Below, in pieces: positions 8,501 to 16,406 of a stretch of DNA of 64,000 bases. The position numbers and the translations under genes are program-made. Within the stretch, counting starts at the first letter, position 1, and every line of letters starts with the position of its first letter. This DNA is from Actinoplanes subtropicus. GTDB lineage: Bacteria > Actinomycetota > Actinomycetes > Mycobacteriales > Micromonosporaceae. The notes under the pieces are model-generated. The model made no database searches. It was not told the origin of the DNA and saw nothing but the letters and a program-made list of their open reading frames with translations. The stretch spans positions 124,001 through 188,000 of the forward strand of contig NZ_JOJL01000021.1 of NCBI RefSeq assembly GCF_000721705.1. The letters are read 5' to 3'.

Positions 8501-8598
8501 GCCCAGGTGTACATGCTGGCCGCGGGGATCGAGTAGAACAGGATCGTCAGGAAGACGATCCAGGCGGCAAAGCACGACTGCATGCGTACGGGCGACAT
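5557..8598 (-). CDS. Membrane GGDEF-EAL protein (diguanylate cyclase/phosphodiesterase)
   Basis: The 1013-residue protein has about eight to nine hydrophobic helices in the first ~300 residues, a linker, a PAS domain (about 440-560, starting EDYFRALIQSASDVILIVG), a GGDEF domain with intact GGDEF at 658-662, and an EAL domain with EAL at 790-792, DDFGTGYSSLSYL and VLKIDKSFI retained. Both catalytic signatures look complete, so it could both make and degrade cyclic di-GMP in response to a membrane or PAS-bound signal. It is the first gene of the 8598-2227 operon. Which activity dominates cannot be predicted. Confidence 0.9.
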   Translation of the reverse strand: MSPVRMQSCFAAWIVFLTILFYSIPAASMYTWAAIGLSAAGAVLMGVRRHRPAKRLPWYLLSAVLVSFTLGDTTYNVLTDYLGQVNPFPSAADVFYLLVYPVLAAALLFFIRARAGADNRAALLDALVPTAGLGLLSWVFLISPYVRNEDLGVLEKLTSIAYPLGDVLALAMLLRLLTAAARKPVALITLATGVTGLLITDVLYGLRQLDGTWQVGGPTDSGWIFFYTAVALAALHPSMRRLTSGGDAVTQQVAGGRRIAVMVIAALIAPAVLIVEDVTGGVEDAIMIATASGLMFLLVMARVAGLIQAQRDNTARERTLRMSAADLVAASSEDEAGRAVMQAVAAIVPEGEDYRLLCFRGEIQAPEEPTGVLRTGWVAVADLPGEIGAQLGPFESALFAESVSLWATSGELHRNYGYLAADDQVLTELQASFEAITAQGTMAIERITLTEEIKRRSSEDYFRALIQSASDVILIVGDDQLIRYASPSALPVFGRTDLVGTSLFRLFARTDHAELRALLEQHGSRDGVDLTAISGDDLLLQVECTCRDLRNDPAVGGLVITIRDVTERRRLENDLAHQAYHDSLTGLANRLRFQNRLEQAALSAEATRSLVGVLFVDLDDFKEVNDTLGHGAGDQLLIAVGRRIAEVAGPANMAARTGGDEFAVLIEHITEPDEVERVAEGIVAALAIPIEVSDGAGGQHLVSGAASVGVATSGDSSGITELLRRADVAMYVAKTDGKRTWRLYRDELHQEMIRRLEMRAALIEAVPGDQMRLRYQPIVDLPTGEVVGLEALVRWQHPARGLLGSNEFIELSEENGSVVAIGGWVLREALRTFTTWLSTDAGATLKYLSVNVSARQFRTPGFVDQVRDVLAETGARPEWLLLEITESLVLHDAEQVWADLRELRRMGIRIAIDDFGTGYSSLSYLSQMPVDVLKIDKSFIDDILQSKQQMALVQTIVSLARTLDLLVVAEGIELDGHRQALVDMGCPYGQGFLFSKPVTADEIGERLVTPTPR

Positions 8599-8752
8599 CC
8601 GTGCTCCGTTCTGCCCAGCATGGCCGACGGGGGGGTAGTGGCCCTTCGCATCGGCAAGCCCCGGCAGTCGGTTTACGGACGGAACACGAATTCGGCCGAA
8701 CGGACGAGGCGCGGGTCGGCTCAGTCGGCCGAACCCACGCCCGTCCCCCGAT

Positions 8753-10963
8753 TCAGCTCATGCGGCCCATCGCGTGGCGGAAGCGGGCCAGGTCGCGGCG
8801 GCGCGCCTCGAGCGTGGCCGCGAGCAGCACCAGCAGCAGTCCGCCGGCCGCGAGCGGGATCCAGCGCGGGATCAGATCCCACACCAGCCCCAGCTCGTCC
8901 AGGGCCACCACGGCCAGCGTCGTGCCGCCGGCGATCACCGGCGCGCGCAGCCGCGCCTTCGCCCCGGCCAGCAGAATCGCGAGCGCGCCGATCCCCAGCA
9001 GCAGCCGGCGCAGGTCCTGTCCCTCCTGGTCGGTCAGCACCGAGGCGAGGCTGGGCACCAACCCGATGATCAGCGCCGGGCCGTAGCTGGTCCAGCTGGA
9101 AGAGTGGTCGCGCTTGGCGAGAAGGGCTGCGGCGAGTGCCAGGCCGCTTGCGACCAGGGCGTACGCCTCGAGCACCGTTCCCGCGGGCCTAGTGAGGGTC
9201 GCGTCCAGACCCACGGCTACCGCCACGGTCAACCCCAGGCCCCGGGCCACTCGCGTCCGTCCGGCCGCCCCCACCGCGGCCGCCGCCACGAGGATCACGG
9301 CCAGCACGACCGTCGTCCCGATCCCCGGCGTCAAACCCGGCAAAACGGCCAGCAGAACAAGCCCCAGCGGTACAACGGCCGCTCGTCGGGCACGGGACGC
9401 GGCCCTGGCGAAGGCCGCGGGCGCGGTCGATCTGTCGGCGAGGGCGATCAGCAGGAGAGTGGCTGCCGCGGCGGCGGTGACGGACAGGGCCTGAGCGGCC
9501 GGGGTGAGGCCGACGGCGGCCGTGCCGGTCCAGGCGATCGGGGGCAGGGCCACCAGTGCGGTGAACAGGCCCGCGCCGGCCAGCGCGGGGAGCTGGGCGC
9601 GGATCGCGAGCGCGGCGCCGAGCAGGGCGAGGGCGATCAGGGTGCCGGCGGCCACGGCGGGGCGGCCGAAGGCGGCGGCCAGGGCGTGGGCGGCCAGCAG
9701 CGCGGCCGCGACCAGCTGGGTCACGAAGGTGATGACCGTGGCGGAGGTGGCGGCGCGGGTGCCGAGCGTGACCGCCGACGCCGCGGCCGACGGGGTGGAC
9801 GGCGAGGCAGCGCCGGGCAGGGCCGCGACCCGGGCGGCGGGAGTGTGCAGCGCCGGCGCGGTGAACCGGACGGCCATGGCCAGCGCGCCGGCGATGACCA
9901 CCAGGTCGATGATCGGGGCGTTCCACCAGGGCAGGTGCAGGCCGGCCGGGAGCGCCAGGGCGACCGCGGCGGCGCCGGCGACCAGGGAGGCCGGGCGCAG
10001 GCGGGGCGGGACCGTGCCGAACAGGGCCGCGGTGACCAGGCCGAGCGCGAGCGGCAGCCGCCAGCCCGCATACGGCACGGCCGCGAGCCAGGCCGCGTGG
10101 AAGAACGGCTGGGACGCGCCGAGCGTACGCAATCCGGAAATGACGGCCGGGAGGGCGGCAACCAGCGTGGCCAGGACGGCGCACGCGTAGGCCGGCGGAG
10201 CGAGGGCGCGCCGGACGGCCAGGTCCACGGCGGCGATCGCGCCGAAGGTCAGCGACCAGCCGGCCAGGCCCGGATGGGACGGGTAGACCAGCAGCGGCAG
10301 GGCCGGCTGGAAGATCAGCAGGGCCGCCCAGCGCGGGCCGCGCAGGCCGGTGAGCAGGGCGTACCCGACGGCGATCGCGGCGGTCAGCAGGCAGACCGCG
10401 CCCGCATAGCGGGCCGGGGAGACGCCGGCGACGCCGAACAGGTCGACCGATCGGGCCGCGTACCCGCAAAGCAGCGTGAGCAGAACGCCCACCGCGGCCA
10501 TGGTCTCCGCGGTGGCGCGCAGGCCACGACGCAGCGCGAGCGGCGGCACCGCGAGCGCGACGACGGTGACCCCGGTGAGCAGGGTGGCACGGCCGGTGAC
10601 GCCGAACTGGGACCAGGCCACGGCGGTGAAGACGATCGCGGCCACGCCCAGGAGCAGGCCGCCGAGGGTGAAGAGCAGGTTCTGCACGGCGCGGGAGGAA
10701 GTCTCCGGCCGCGGCGGTGACTCAGGACCGGCGGCGGAGCGGACCCGGGCCGCGGCGGCGTCGCGCCGGTGCCAGGCCTGGCCGATCCGGTTCTCGATGT
10801 CGGTCACCGTCGCGCGGGCGGTGGCGAGGTCGGCGATGAGGGTGGTGATCTCGGCATCGGTGCGGATCACCTCGGCGGCGTCCGGGTCGGGGCCGCGGCC
10901 GCACGAGGGGCAGCCGGTCTCCAGATTCGCCGGGGAACCGCAGTTCGGGCACGGGTACGTCAC
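8753..10963 (-). CDS. Large multi-pass membrane protein with zinc ribbon (SCO7613 type)
   Basis: A 736-residue protein starting with a zinc ribbon (CPNCGSPANLETGCPSCG) followed by a coiled stretch with IRTDAEITTLIADLATARATV and then about 20 hydrophobic segments. This matches the actinobacterial SCO7613 C-terminal-domain family, whose function is unknown. I start at the GTG at 10963, just before the ribbon; the longer frame to 11005 adds a non-conserved basic leader. Composition is dominated by Ala, Leu and Val. It appears monocistronic. Confidence 0.75.
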   Translation of the reverse strand: MTYPCPNCGSPANLETGCPSCGRGPDPDAAEVIRTDAEITTLIADLATARATVTDIENRIGQAWHRRDAAAARVRSAAGPESPPRPETSSRAVQNLLFTLGGLLLGVAAIVFTAVAWSQFGVTGRATLLTGVTVVALAVPPLALRRGLRATAETMAAVGVLLTLLCGYAARSVDLFGVAGVSPARYAGAVCLLTAAIAVGYALLTGLRGPRWAALLIFQPALPLLVYPSHPGLAGWSLTFGAIAAVDLAVRRALAPPAYACAVLATLVAALPAVISGLRTLGASQPFFHAAWLAAVPYAGWRLPLALGLVTAALFGTVPPRLRPASLVAGAAAVALALPAGLHLPWWNAPIIDLVVIAGALAMAVRFTAPALHTPAARVAALPGAASPSTPSAAASAVTLGTRAATSATVITFVTQLVAAALLAAHALAAAFGRPAVAAGTLIALALLGAALAIRAQLPALAGAGLFTALVALPPIAWTGTAAVGLTPAAQALSVTAAAAATLLLIALADRSTAPAAFARAASRARRAAVVPLGLVLLAVLPGLTPGIGTTVVLAVILVAAAAVGAAGRTRVARGLGLTVAVAVGLDATLTRPAGTVLEAYALVASGLALAAALLAKRDHSSSWTSYGPALIIGLVPSLASVLTDQEGQDLRRLLLGIGALAILLAGAKARLRAPVIAGGTTLAVVALDELGLVWDLIPRWIPLAAGGLLLVLLAATLEARRRDLARFRHAMGRMS

Positions 10964-11020
10964 GTCCCTGATCCTCGCCACCGGCCGGGCGCGGCGACTG
11001 AGCACGAGTACTCAACCGGC

Positions 11021-11443
11021 CTAGGGCTGCCACCCCGTCCAGCGGTCGACGGTGATCTCCAGGAACGGGCCGGGCGGCGGCGTCTCCCGGTACTGCGGAT
11101 AGCGCTCGGCCAGCGCCGCCAGCCCGGCCGGCGAGTCGTCCAGGATGCGGGCCACGCCATCGGCCCGCACCCACCACAGCCGCGACCAGTCGTCCTCGTA
11201 GTGGTCGGCCAGCACGCTCACCCGCGGGTTCGCGGCGATGTTGGCGAGCCGCCGGAGGCGCCGGGTGCGCTTGGGCTTGCCGTCGACCGCCGTGTGGATC
11301 ACGTCGCCGACCAGCGCGAACACGATCGGCACGAGGTGCGGCGCGCCGTCCGGGCCGGCCGTGGCGAGGCGGGCGACCCGGACGGTGGCGAACCGCTCGG
11401 CCGGGGTCTGAGGCCGGCTCACTTGCCGGTCAGGTCGGCTCAC
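11021..11443 (-). CDS. PPOX-class F420-dependent protein (TIGR03668-like)
   Basis: A ~140-residue split-barrel flavin/F420-binding protein. The segment ERFATVRVARLATAGPDG, then HLVPIVFALVGD and KRTRRLRRLANIAANPRVS, is typical of the pyridoxamine 5'-phosphate oxidase-like F420-dependent oxidoreductase family. The C-terminus (EITVDRWTGWQP) is also typical. Translation may start at the GTG at 11443, in a GTGA overlap with the LLM gene stop, or at the duplicated GTG at 11422. The 21-bp tandem duplication at this junction gives the gene two equivalent starts. Confidence 0.8.
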   Translation of the reverse strand: MSRPDRQVSRPQTPAERFATVRVARLATAGPDGAPHLVPIVFALVGDVIHTAVDGKPKRTRRLRRLANIAANPRVSVLADHYEDDWSRLWWVRADGVARILDDSPAGLAALAERYPQYRETPPPGPFLEITVDRWTGWQP

Positions 11444-11460
11444 TTGCCGGTCAGGTCGGC
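11419..11460. repeat. Perfect 21-bp tandem duplication at a gene junction
   Basis: Positions 11419-11439 and 11440-11460 are identical. Read on the minus strand the unit contains the last codons of the LLM gene (LTGK), its TGA, and the overlapping GTG start of the next gene. The second copy therefore repeats both the stop and the start. Confidence 0.95.
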
Positions 11461-12270
11461 GATCGCCCGTTCCCACTTCTCCAGTGCGGGCTCGACCACG
11501 CTCGACGGGCCGGACGGCAGCCAGCACGACGCGCGGTGCACGCCCACCGCCTCCAGCTGCTCGAGCGCCTTCGGGTCGGCCGGCACGCTGAGCACCTGGA
11601 TGTCGAGGTGCCGGTCGGCGCGGGCGCGCAGGGCCGGGATCCGGGCCAGCACCTCGGGGTCGTGCCACTGCGGGAACCAGCCGTCGCCGTACTCGAGAAC
11701 CCGCTGCTCGGCGGTCGGCCCGCCGCCACCCACCAGGATCGGCGGCCACGGCTGCTGGGCCGGCTTGGGCCACGACCAGATCCGGTCGAAGTTCACGTAC
11801 TTGCCGTGGAAGGTCGCCTCGTCCCGGGTCCAGATCTCGCGCATCGCCCGGACCCGCTCGCCGAGCAGCGCCAGCCGGGTGCGCGGGTCGGTGCCGTGGT
11901 GGCGCATCTCCTCCCGGTTCCACCCCGAGCCGATCCCGAACTCGAACCGGCCCCCGCTGAGGTGGTCGACGCTCGCCACCTCCTTGGCCGTGGTGATCGG
12001 GTCGCGCTCGACGACCAGGCAGACGCCGCTGCCGATGCGCAGCCGGGTGGTCGCCTCGGCCGCCGCGGTCAGGGCCACGAACAGGTCGTACGTGTGCCAG
12101 TACTTCCGCGGCAGGTCGCGCCCGCCGCCCCAGGGCGTCTCCCGGCTGGCCGGGATGTGCGTGTGCTCGGCGAAGTACAGCGCGGTCTGACCGCGTTCCT
12201 CGACTTTCCGGGCGATCTCACCGGGACGCAATCCGTCGTGCGTGGGGAAATATCCGACGCCAAATTCCAT
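11440..12270 (-). CDS. LLM-class F420-dependent oxidoreductase
   Basis: This 276-residue protein is a luciferase-like monooxygenase fold enzyme of the F420-dependent type. Signatures are MEFGVGYFPT at the start, LYFAEHTHIP (residues ~35-45), SGVCLVVERDP, SVDHLSGGRFEFGIGSGWNREEM with the conserved GxGSGWN phosphate-binding loop, and PILVGGGG. It should reduce or oxidise an organic substrate with F420; the substrate is not evident. I start at the ATG at 12270; a GTG two codons earlier is possible. It is coupled to a second F420-type gene downstream. Confidence 0.85.
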   Translation of the reverse strand: MEFGVGYFPTHDGLRPGEIARKVEERGQTALYFAEHTHIPASRETPWGGGRDLPRKYWHTYDLFVALTAAAEATTRLRIGSGVCLVVERDPITTAKEVASVDHLSGGRFEFGIGSGWNREEMRHHGTDPRTRLALLGERVRAMREIWTRDEATFHGKYVNFDRIWSWPKPAQQPWPPILVGGGGPTAEQRVLEYGDGWFPQWHDPEVLARIPALRARADRHLDIQVLSVPADPKALEQLEAVGVHRASCWLPSGPSSVVEPALEKWERAIADLTGK

Positions 12271-12421
12271 ACACACGATCCTAATTTCCCCGCGCGTCTA
12301 CACCCGTCACAGGTCGTCGATATACGCGTCCGCCCGGCCGATCCGGATATGTCCGGTCGGACCTATTCGTGCGCTCTGGTCCCCGGTTGAATTCCCGGCC
12401 TGACCAGATCTTGGGGGCATT

Positions 12422-15313
12422 GTGCGGGTACGGACTTGGCGGCCGCGGGCTGCGGCTACGGCGGTTCTATGCGTCCTCATCGGCAGCGCGTACGCGTTGC
12501 ATGAGCCGAACTCGGAAAATTCTTCCGCCGATCAGCACGCCATCCATGTCATGCCCTCGGCGGTGCCGGTCGCGGTGACCCAGGCCGCGCCGCTGCCGAC
12601 CCGGGGCTGGACCGCCACCGCGGACAGTTCCGCGGCGCTCGCCGGCAAGGTGCTCGACGGCAACGCCGGCACCGTGTGGCGCACCGGCCCCACCAAGCTG
12701 CCGCACATGATCACCATCGACACCCACAACCGGATCGCGTTCAGCGGGCTGACCTACCTGCCGGCCGCCGACTCGGCCAGCGGCCGGATCGGCCGCTACG
12801 AGATCACGATCAGCGACAACGGCACGGCCTGGAGCAAGCCGGTCGCCACCGGCACCTGGGCCGACGACAAGACGCTCAAGACCGTCACCATCGGCACCCG
12901 GTTCGCCCGCTTCGTCCGGCTGCGGGCGCTCACCGAGGCGGGCGGTCGCGGCACCCGCTCGGCGGCGGCCGAGATCAGCCTGCTCGGCGGGACCGACCCG
13001 GCGCTGCCGCGTACGGGCTGGACCGCGTCGGCGGACAGCGAGGAGACCGCCGCCGAGGACGGCCGCGCGCAGAACGTGCTCGACGGCAACACCTCCACGA
13101 TCTGGCACAGCGCGTGGACCGGCTCGCTCCCACACGCGTTGACCATCGACATGAAGACCCGCTACCTGGTCTCCGGTCTCGCCTACCTGCCGCGGCCGGC
13201 CGCCTCCGCGAACGGGCGGATCGGCAAGTTCACCATCGAGACCAGCACGAACGGCGTCGACTGGGGCGACCCGGTGTCGTCCGGGACGTTCGAGGACAGC
13301 GCGGTCGTGCAGTCCCGGACGTTCGCCCCGCGGATCGCCCGGTACGTGCGGCTGACCGCGCTCAGCGAGGCCGGCGACCGCGGGCCGTGGAGCAGCGCCG
13401 CCGAGATCAACATGTTGGGCCGCACCGACCCGTCGCTGGCGCGTACCGGCTGGGTGGCGACGGCCGACAGCCAGGAGACCGCGAACGAGAACGGCCGGGC
13501 GCAGAACGTGCTCGACGGCAACGTTTCTTCGATTTGGCACAGCGAATGGACGGCCGCGCTTCCGCACGCGTTGACCATCGACATGCGGACGGCACGGTCG
13601 ATCGGCGGGCTCACCTACCTGCCCCGGCAGGACGGCTCGGCCAACGGGCGGATCGGGCGCTACCAGATCCTCACGTCGACGAACGGGACCAGCTGGACGA
13701 CCCGGATCGCCGAGGCGGGCTTCCCGGACGACAGCGCGCTGCAGACGGTCGTCTTTCCGGCGGTGACCGCTCGATACGTACGCGTGAAAGCTCTTTCCGA
13801 GGCCGGCGGCCGCGGCCCCTGGAGCAGCGCCGCCGAGCTCAACATCCTCGGCCCGAGCGGCTCGATCGTCCCCGGCCGCGGCAGCTTCAGCGCGCCGGTC
13901 GGCTTCCCGCTGGTGCCGGTGGCCGCCGCCCAACTGCCCAACGGCAAGATCCTGACCTGGTCGGCGTTCCAGCCGGACACCTTCAACGGCGGGTACGGCC
14001 AGACGGTCACCGCCACGTACGACCCGAAGACCGGCGTGGTCACCCAGCGGACCGTCACCGACACCGGGCACGACATGTTCTGCCCCGGCATCTCGGCGCT
14101 CCCCGACGGCCGGATCATCGTGACCGGCGGCAGCGACAGCTCGAAGACCAGCATCTACGACCCGGCCACCGACGCGTGGACGGCGGGGCCGGAGATGACC
14201 ACGCCGCGCGGGTACCAGGCCAGCGCGACGCTCTCCGACGGCCGGGTCTTCACGATCGGCGGCTCGTGGAACGGCGGGCACGGCGGGCAGGACGGCACCC
14301 CGCACAAGAACGGCGAGGTGTGGTCGTCGGACACCGGCTGGACGGCGCTGCCCGGGACGGATGTCGTGCCGATGCTGACCGACGACGCCGACCCGAACGG
14401 CGACTATCGCAAGGACAACCATGCGTGGCTGTTCGCCTGGTCCGGCGGCTCGGTGCTGCAGGCCGGCCCGTCCCGCGCGATGAACTGGTACGGCACGTCC
14501 GGGGACGGTAGCACCACGCCGGCCGGCACCCGGGGCGACGCGGCCGACCAGATGAACGGCAACGCGGTCATGTACGACACCGGCAAGATCCTGGCGCTGG
14601 GCGGCTCGCCGAGCTACCAGAACAGCTCGGCGACGGCCGACGCGTACGTGCTGACCATCAACGGCGTGAACAACGAGGTGACCACGAAGCGGGTCGGCTC
14701 GATGGCGAACGCCCGCTCGTTCGCGAACAGCGTCGTGCTGCCGGACGGCAAGGTGGCGGTATTCGGCGGCCAGACCTACGCGGTGCCGTTCTCGGACAAC
14801 AACTCGGTCTACAGCACCGAACTGTGGGACTCGGCCACCGGCAAGTTCACCACGATGGCCGCGGCGTCGGTGCCGCGCAACTACCACAGCGTGGCGCTGC
14901 TGATGCCGGACGGCCGCGTCTTCACCGGCGGCGGGGGCCTGTGCGGCACCGGCTGCGTCACGAACCACTTCGACGGCCAGACCTTCACCCCGCCGTACCT
15001 GCTGAACACGGACGGCTCGGCCGCCACCCGCCCGGTCATCACGTCGGCCCCGTCGACAGCCGACAACGGCGCCACAATCACGGTCAAGACCAACAGTACG
15101 GTCACCAAGTTCGCGATCATCCGGATGGGCACCGCCACCCACAGCGTCGACACCGACCAGCGCCGCCTCTCGCTCCCGTCGACCACGGTGGCGGCCGGCT
15201 ACCAGCTGACCATCCCCGCCGACCCCGGAATCGCCCTGCCCGGCTACTGGATGCTGTTCGCCCTCAACGCCAAGGGCGTCCCCAGCATCGCCAAGGTCAT
15301 CAAGATCGGCTGA
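12422..15313 (+). CDS. Secreted galactose-oxidase-like copper radical enzyme with three F5/8C modules
   Basis: The 963-residue precursor has a Sec-type signal, three F5/8 type C (CBM32-like) modules (about residues 60-190, 200-335, 345-480, each with LDGN..S.IWH and ARYVRL-type strands), and a kelch propeller plus DUF1929 domain. All copper-radical residues are visible: Cys554 (DMFCPG), Tyr598 (RGYQA) for the Tyr-Cys link, Trp616 (GGSWNGG), Tyr821-His822 (RNYHS) and His907 (ATHSVD). It should oxidise a primary alcohol or sugar outside the cell to an aldehyde and H2O2. Three tandem binding modules suggest it acts on polysaccharide or glycan. The start is the GTG at 12422. Confidence 0.9.
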   Translation: MRVRTWRPRAAATAVLCVLIGSAYALHEPNSENSSADQHAIHVMPSAVPVAVTQAAPLPTRGWTATADSSAALAGKVLDGNAGTVWRTGPTKLPHMITIDTHNRIAFSGLTYLPAADSASGRIGRYEITISDNGTAWSKPVATGTWADDKTLKTVTIGTRFARFVRLRALTEAGGRGTRSAAAEISLLGGTDPALPRTGWTASADSEETAAEDGRAQNVLDGNTSTIWHSAWTGSLPHALTIDMKTRYLVSGLAYLPRPAASANGRIGKFTIETSTNGVDWGDPVSSGTFEDSAVVQSRTFAPRIARYVRLTALSEAGDRGPWSSAAEINMLGRTDPSLARTGWVATADSQETANENGRAQNVLDGNVSSIWHSEWTAALPHALTIDMRTARSIGGLTYLPRQDGSANGRIGRYQILTSTNGTSWTTRIAEAGFPDDSALQTVVFPAVTARYVRVKALSEAGGRGPWSSAAELNILGPSGSIVPGRGSFSAPVGFPLVPVAAAQLPNGKILTWSAFQPDTFNGGYGQTVTATYDPKTGVVTQRTVTDTGHDMFCPGISALPDGRIIVTGGSDSSKTSIYDPATDAWTAGPEMTTPRGYQASATLSDGRVFTIGGSWNGGHGGQDGTPHKNGEVWSSDTGWTALPGTDVVPMLTDDADPNGDYRKDNHAWLFAWSGGSVLQAGPSRAMNWYGTSGDGSTTPAGTRGDAADQMNGNAVMYDTGKILALGGSPSYQNSSATADAYVLTINGVNNEVTTKRVGSMANARSFANSVVLPDGKVAVFGGQTYAVPFSDNNSVYSTELWDSATGKFTTMAAASVPRNYHSVALLMPDGRVFTGGGGLCGTGCVTNHFDGQTFTPPYLLNTDGSAATRPVITSAPSTADNGATITVKTNSTVTKFAIIRMGTATHSVDTDQRRLSLPSTTVAAGYQLTIPADPGIALPGYWMLFALNAKGVPSIAKVIKIG

Positions 15314-15323
15314 GCTGGCCGGC

Positions 15324-15410
15324 CTGGCTCGCGTGGCTGGCTCGCGTGGCTGGCTCGCGTGGCTGGCTCGCGTGGCTGGCTCGCGTGGCTGGCTCGCGTG
15401 GCTGCTCGCG
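15324..15410. repeat. 13-bp tandem repeat, about 6.5 copies
   Basis: The unit CTGGCTCGCGTGG begins 10 bp after the TGA of the galactose-oxidase gene. The copies are perfect except the last. The period is not a multiple of three, in keeping with non-coding DNA. Confidence 0.9.
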
Positions 15411-15460
15411 TGGCTTGGTCGCCGACCATGTGCAGGTCTTGCGCGCGGGCCGGGTCGCGG

Positions 15461-15545
15461 GGCTCTCCGTCCGCCGAGCGCGCCACCCGGCCCGTCCGCC
15501 GAGCCCGCCACCCAGCCCGTCCGCCGAGCGCGCCACCCGGCCCGC
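15461..15545. repeat. 25-bp tandem repeat, about 3.5 copies
   Basis: Imperfect copies of a 25-bp unit with core GTCCGCCGAGCGCGCCACC lie in the gene-free interval. Single-base differences separate copies. Confidence 0.75.
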
Positions 15546-15581
15546 GCGCCGAGCCGCGCCCGCCCACGCTCGCGCGGCCCG

Positions 15582-15688
15582 CCACCCCGGCCCTCGCCCG
15601 CCGCCCCGGCCCTCGCCCGCCGCCCCGGCCCTCGCCCGCCGCCCCGGCCCTCGCCCGCCACCCCGGCCCTCGCCCGCCGCCCCGGCCG
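15582..15688. repeat. 19-bp tandem repeat, about 5.6 copies
   Basis: The unit GCCCCGGCCCTCGCCCGCC is repeated with occasional GCC to CCA changes. It is nearly pure G+C with strong strand asymmetry (C-rich top strand). Confidence 0.85.
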
Positions 15689-15776
15689 GGCCGTCGACGC
15701 CCGGCTCGCCGGGAAGTCCGCGTCCCGTCCCGCCCAACCCCCAGCGCGCACTTACCGCCCGATCGCTCCTCCGTCC

Positions 15777-16406
15777 TCAGTGGTCGGTCAGCCCGCTGCG
15801 GACCGCGTAGACCGCGGCCTGAGTGCGGTCGGCCAGGCCGAGCTTGAGCAGGATGCTCGACACGTGGGTCTTGACCGTCTTCTCCGCGACGGCCAGTGCC
15901 CGCGCGATCTCCCGGTTCGACCGGCCCTCGGCCAGCAACAGCAGCACGTCCCGCTCACGCGCCGTCAACGTGGAACCCTCAGTGGGCGTCGCGATCAACG
16001 CCGCCACCGCGGCCGGTTCCAGCAGCAGGTGCCCGGCCGCCACCGAGCGCACCGCCGCCACCAGCGCCACCGGGTCCACATCCTTCGACAGGTAGCCTCG
16101 CGCCCCCGCCCGGATCGCGGCCGGCATCCGGTCGGTGTAGCTGGTGACCACGAGCGCCCGGCACGACAACTCCCGCCGCTGCAGCTCGTGCAGCACCTCC
16201 ACGCCGTCCATCCCGGGCAGCGCCATGTCGAGCAGCACCACGTCGGGCTCGGTCGCCGCGATCAGGTCGAGCGCGGCGGGCCCGTTCGCGGCCTCGCCGA
16301 CCACCTCGAGGCCGTCGGCCAGCTCCAGAAAGGTGCGCAGCCCTCGGCGTACCGCCGGATGGTCGTCGACGATCAGCACCCGCACCCGGACCTCACCCCG
16401 TGCCAC
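15777..16406 (-). CDS. NarL/LuxR-family response regulator
   Basis: The 209-residue protein has a receiver domain (VLIVDDHPAVRRGL, phospho-Asp in VVLLDMALPGMDG, Lys in GYLSKD) and a C-terminal LuxR helix-turn-helix (LTARERDVLLLLAEGRSN, then AEKTVKTHVSSILLKLGL). It is the output of the kinase encoded immediately upstream, with a 14-bp overlap if the GTG at 16406 is used; GTGs at 16385 and 16379 would avoid the overlap. Targets are not evident. Confidence 0.9.
   Translation of the reverse strand: MARGEVRVRVLIVDDHPAVRRGLRTFLELADGLEVVGEAANGPAALDLIAATEPDVVLLDMALPGMDGVEVLHELQRRELSCRALVVTSYTDRMPAAIRAGARGYLSKDVDPVALVAAVRSVAAGHLLLEPAAVAALIATPTEGSTLTARERDVLLLLAEGRSNREIARALAVAEKTVKTHVSSILLKLGLADRTQAAVYAVRSGLTDH

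Larger units (their letters stand above)
15314..15776. other. 463-bp gene-free convergent intergenic region built of tandem repeats
   Basis: Between the convergent galactose-oxidase gene and the response regulator I see no gene. The space is almost entirely three successive tandem arrays (listed separately) with short spacers. Long reading frames across it are just translations of these repeats. Confidence 0.8.

Noticed and set aside
4301..8575. A 1424-residue minus-strand frame covering both the GGDEF-EAL gene region and the synthase gene
   Set aside because: Only its C-terminal 413 residues are protein-like. The rest is the alternative frame of the GGDEF-EAL gene, open because of high GC.
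12467..15751. A 1094-residue antisense frame opposite the galactose-oxidase gene
   Set aside because: Shadow frame, rich in Arg and Gly, that also runs through the intergenic minisatellites.
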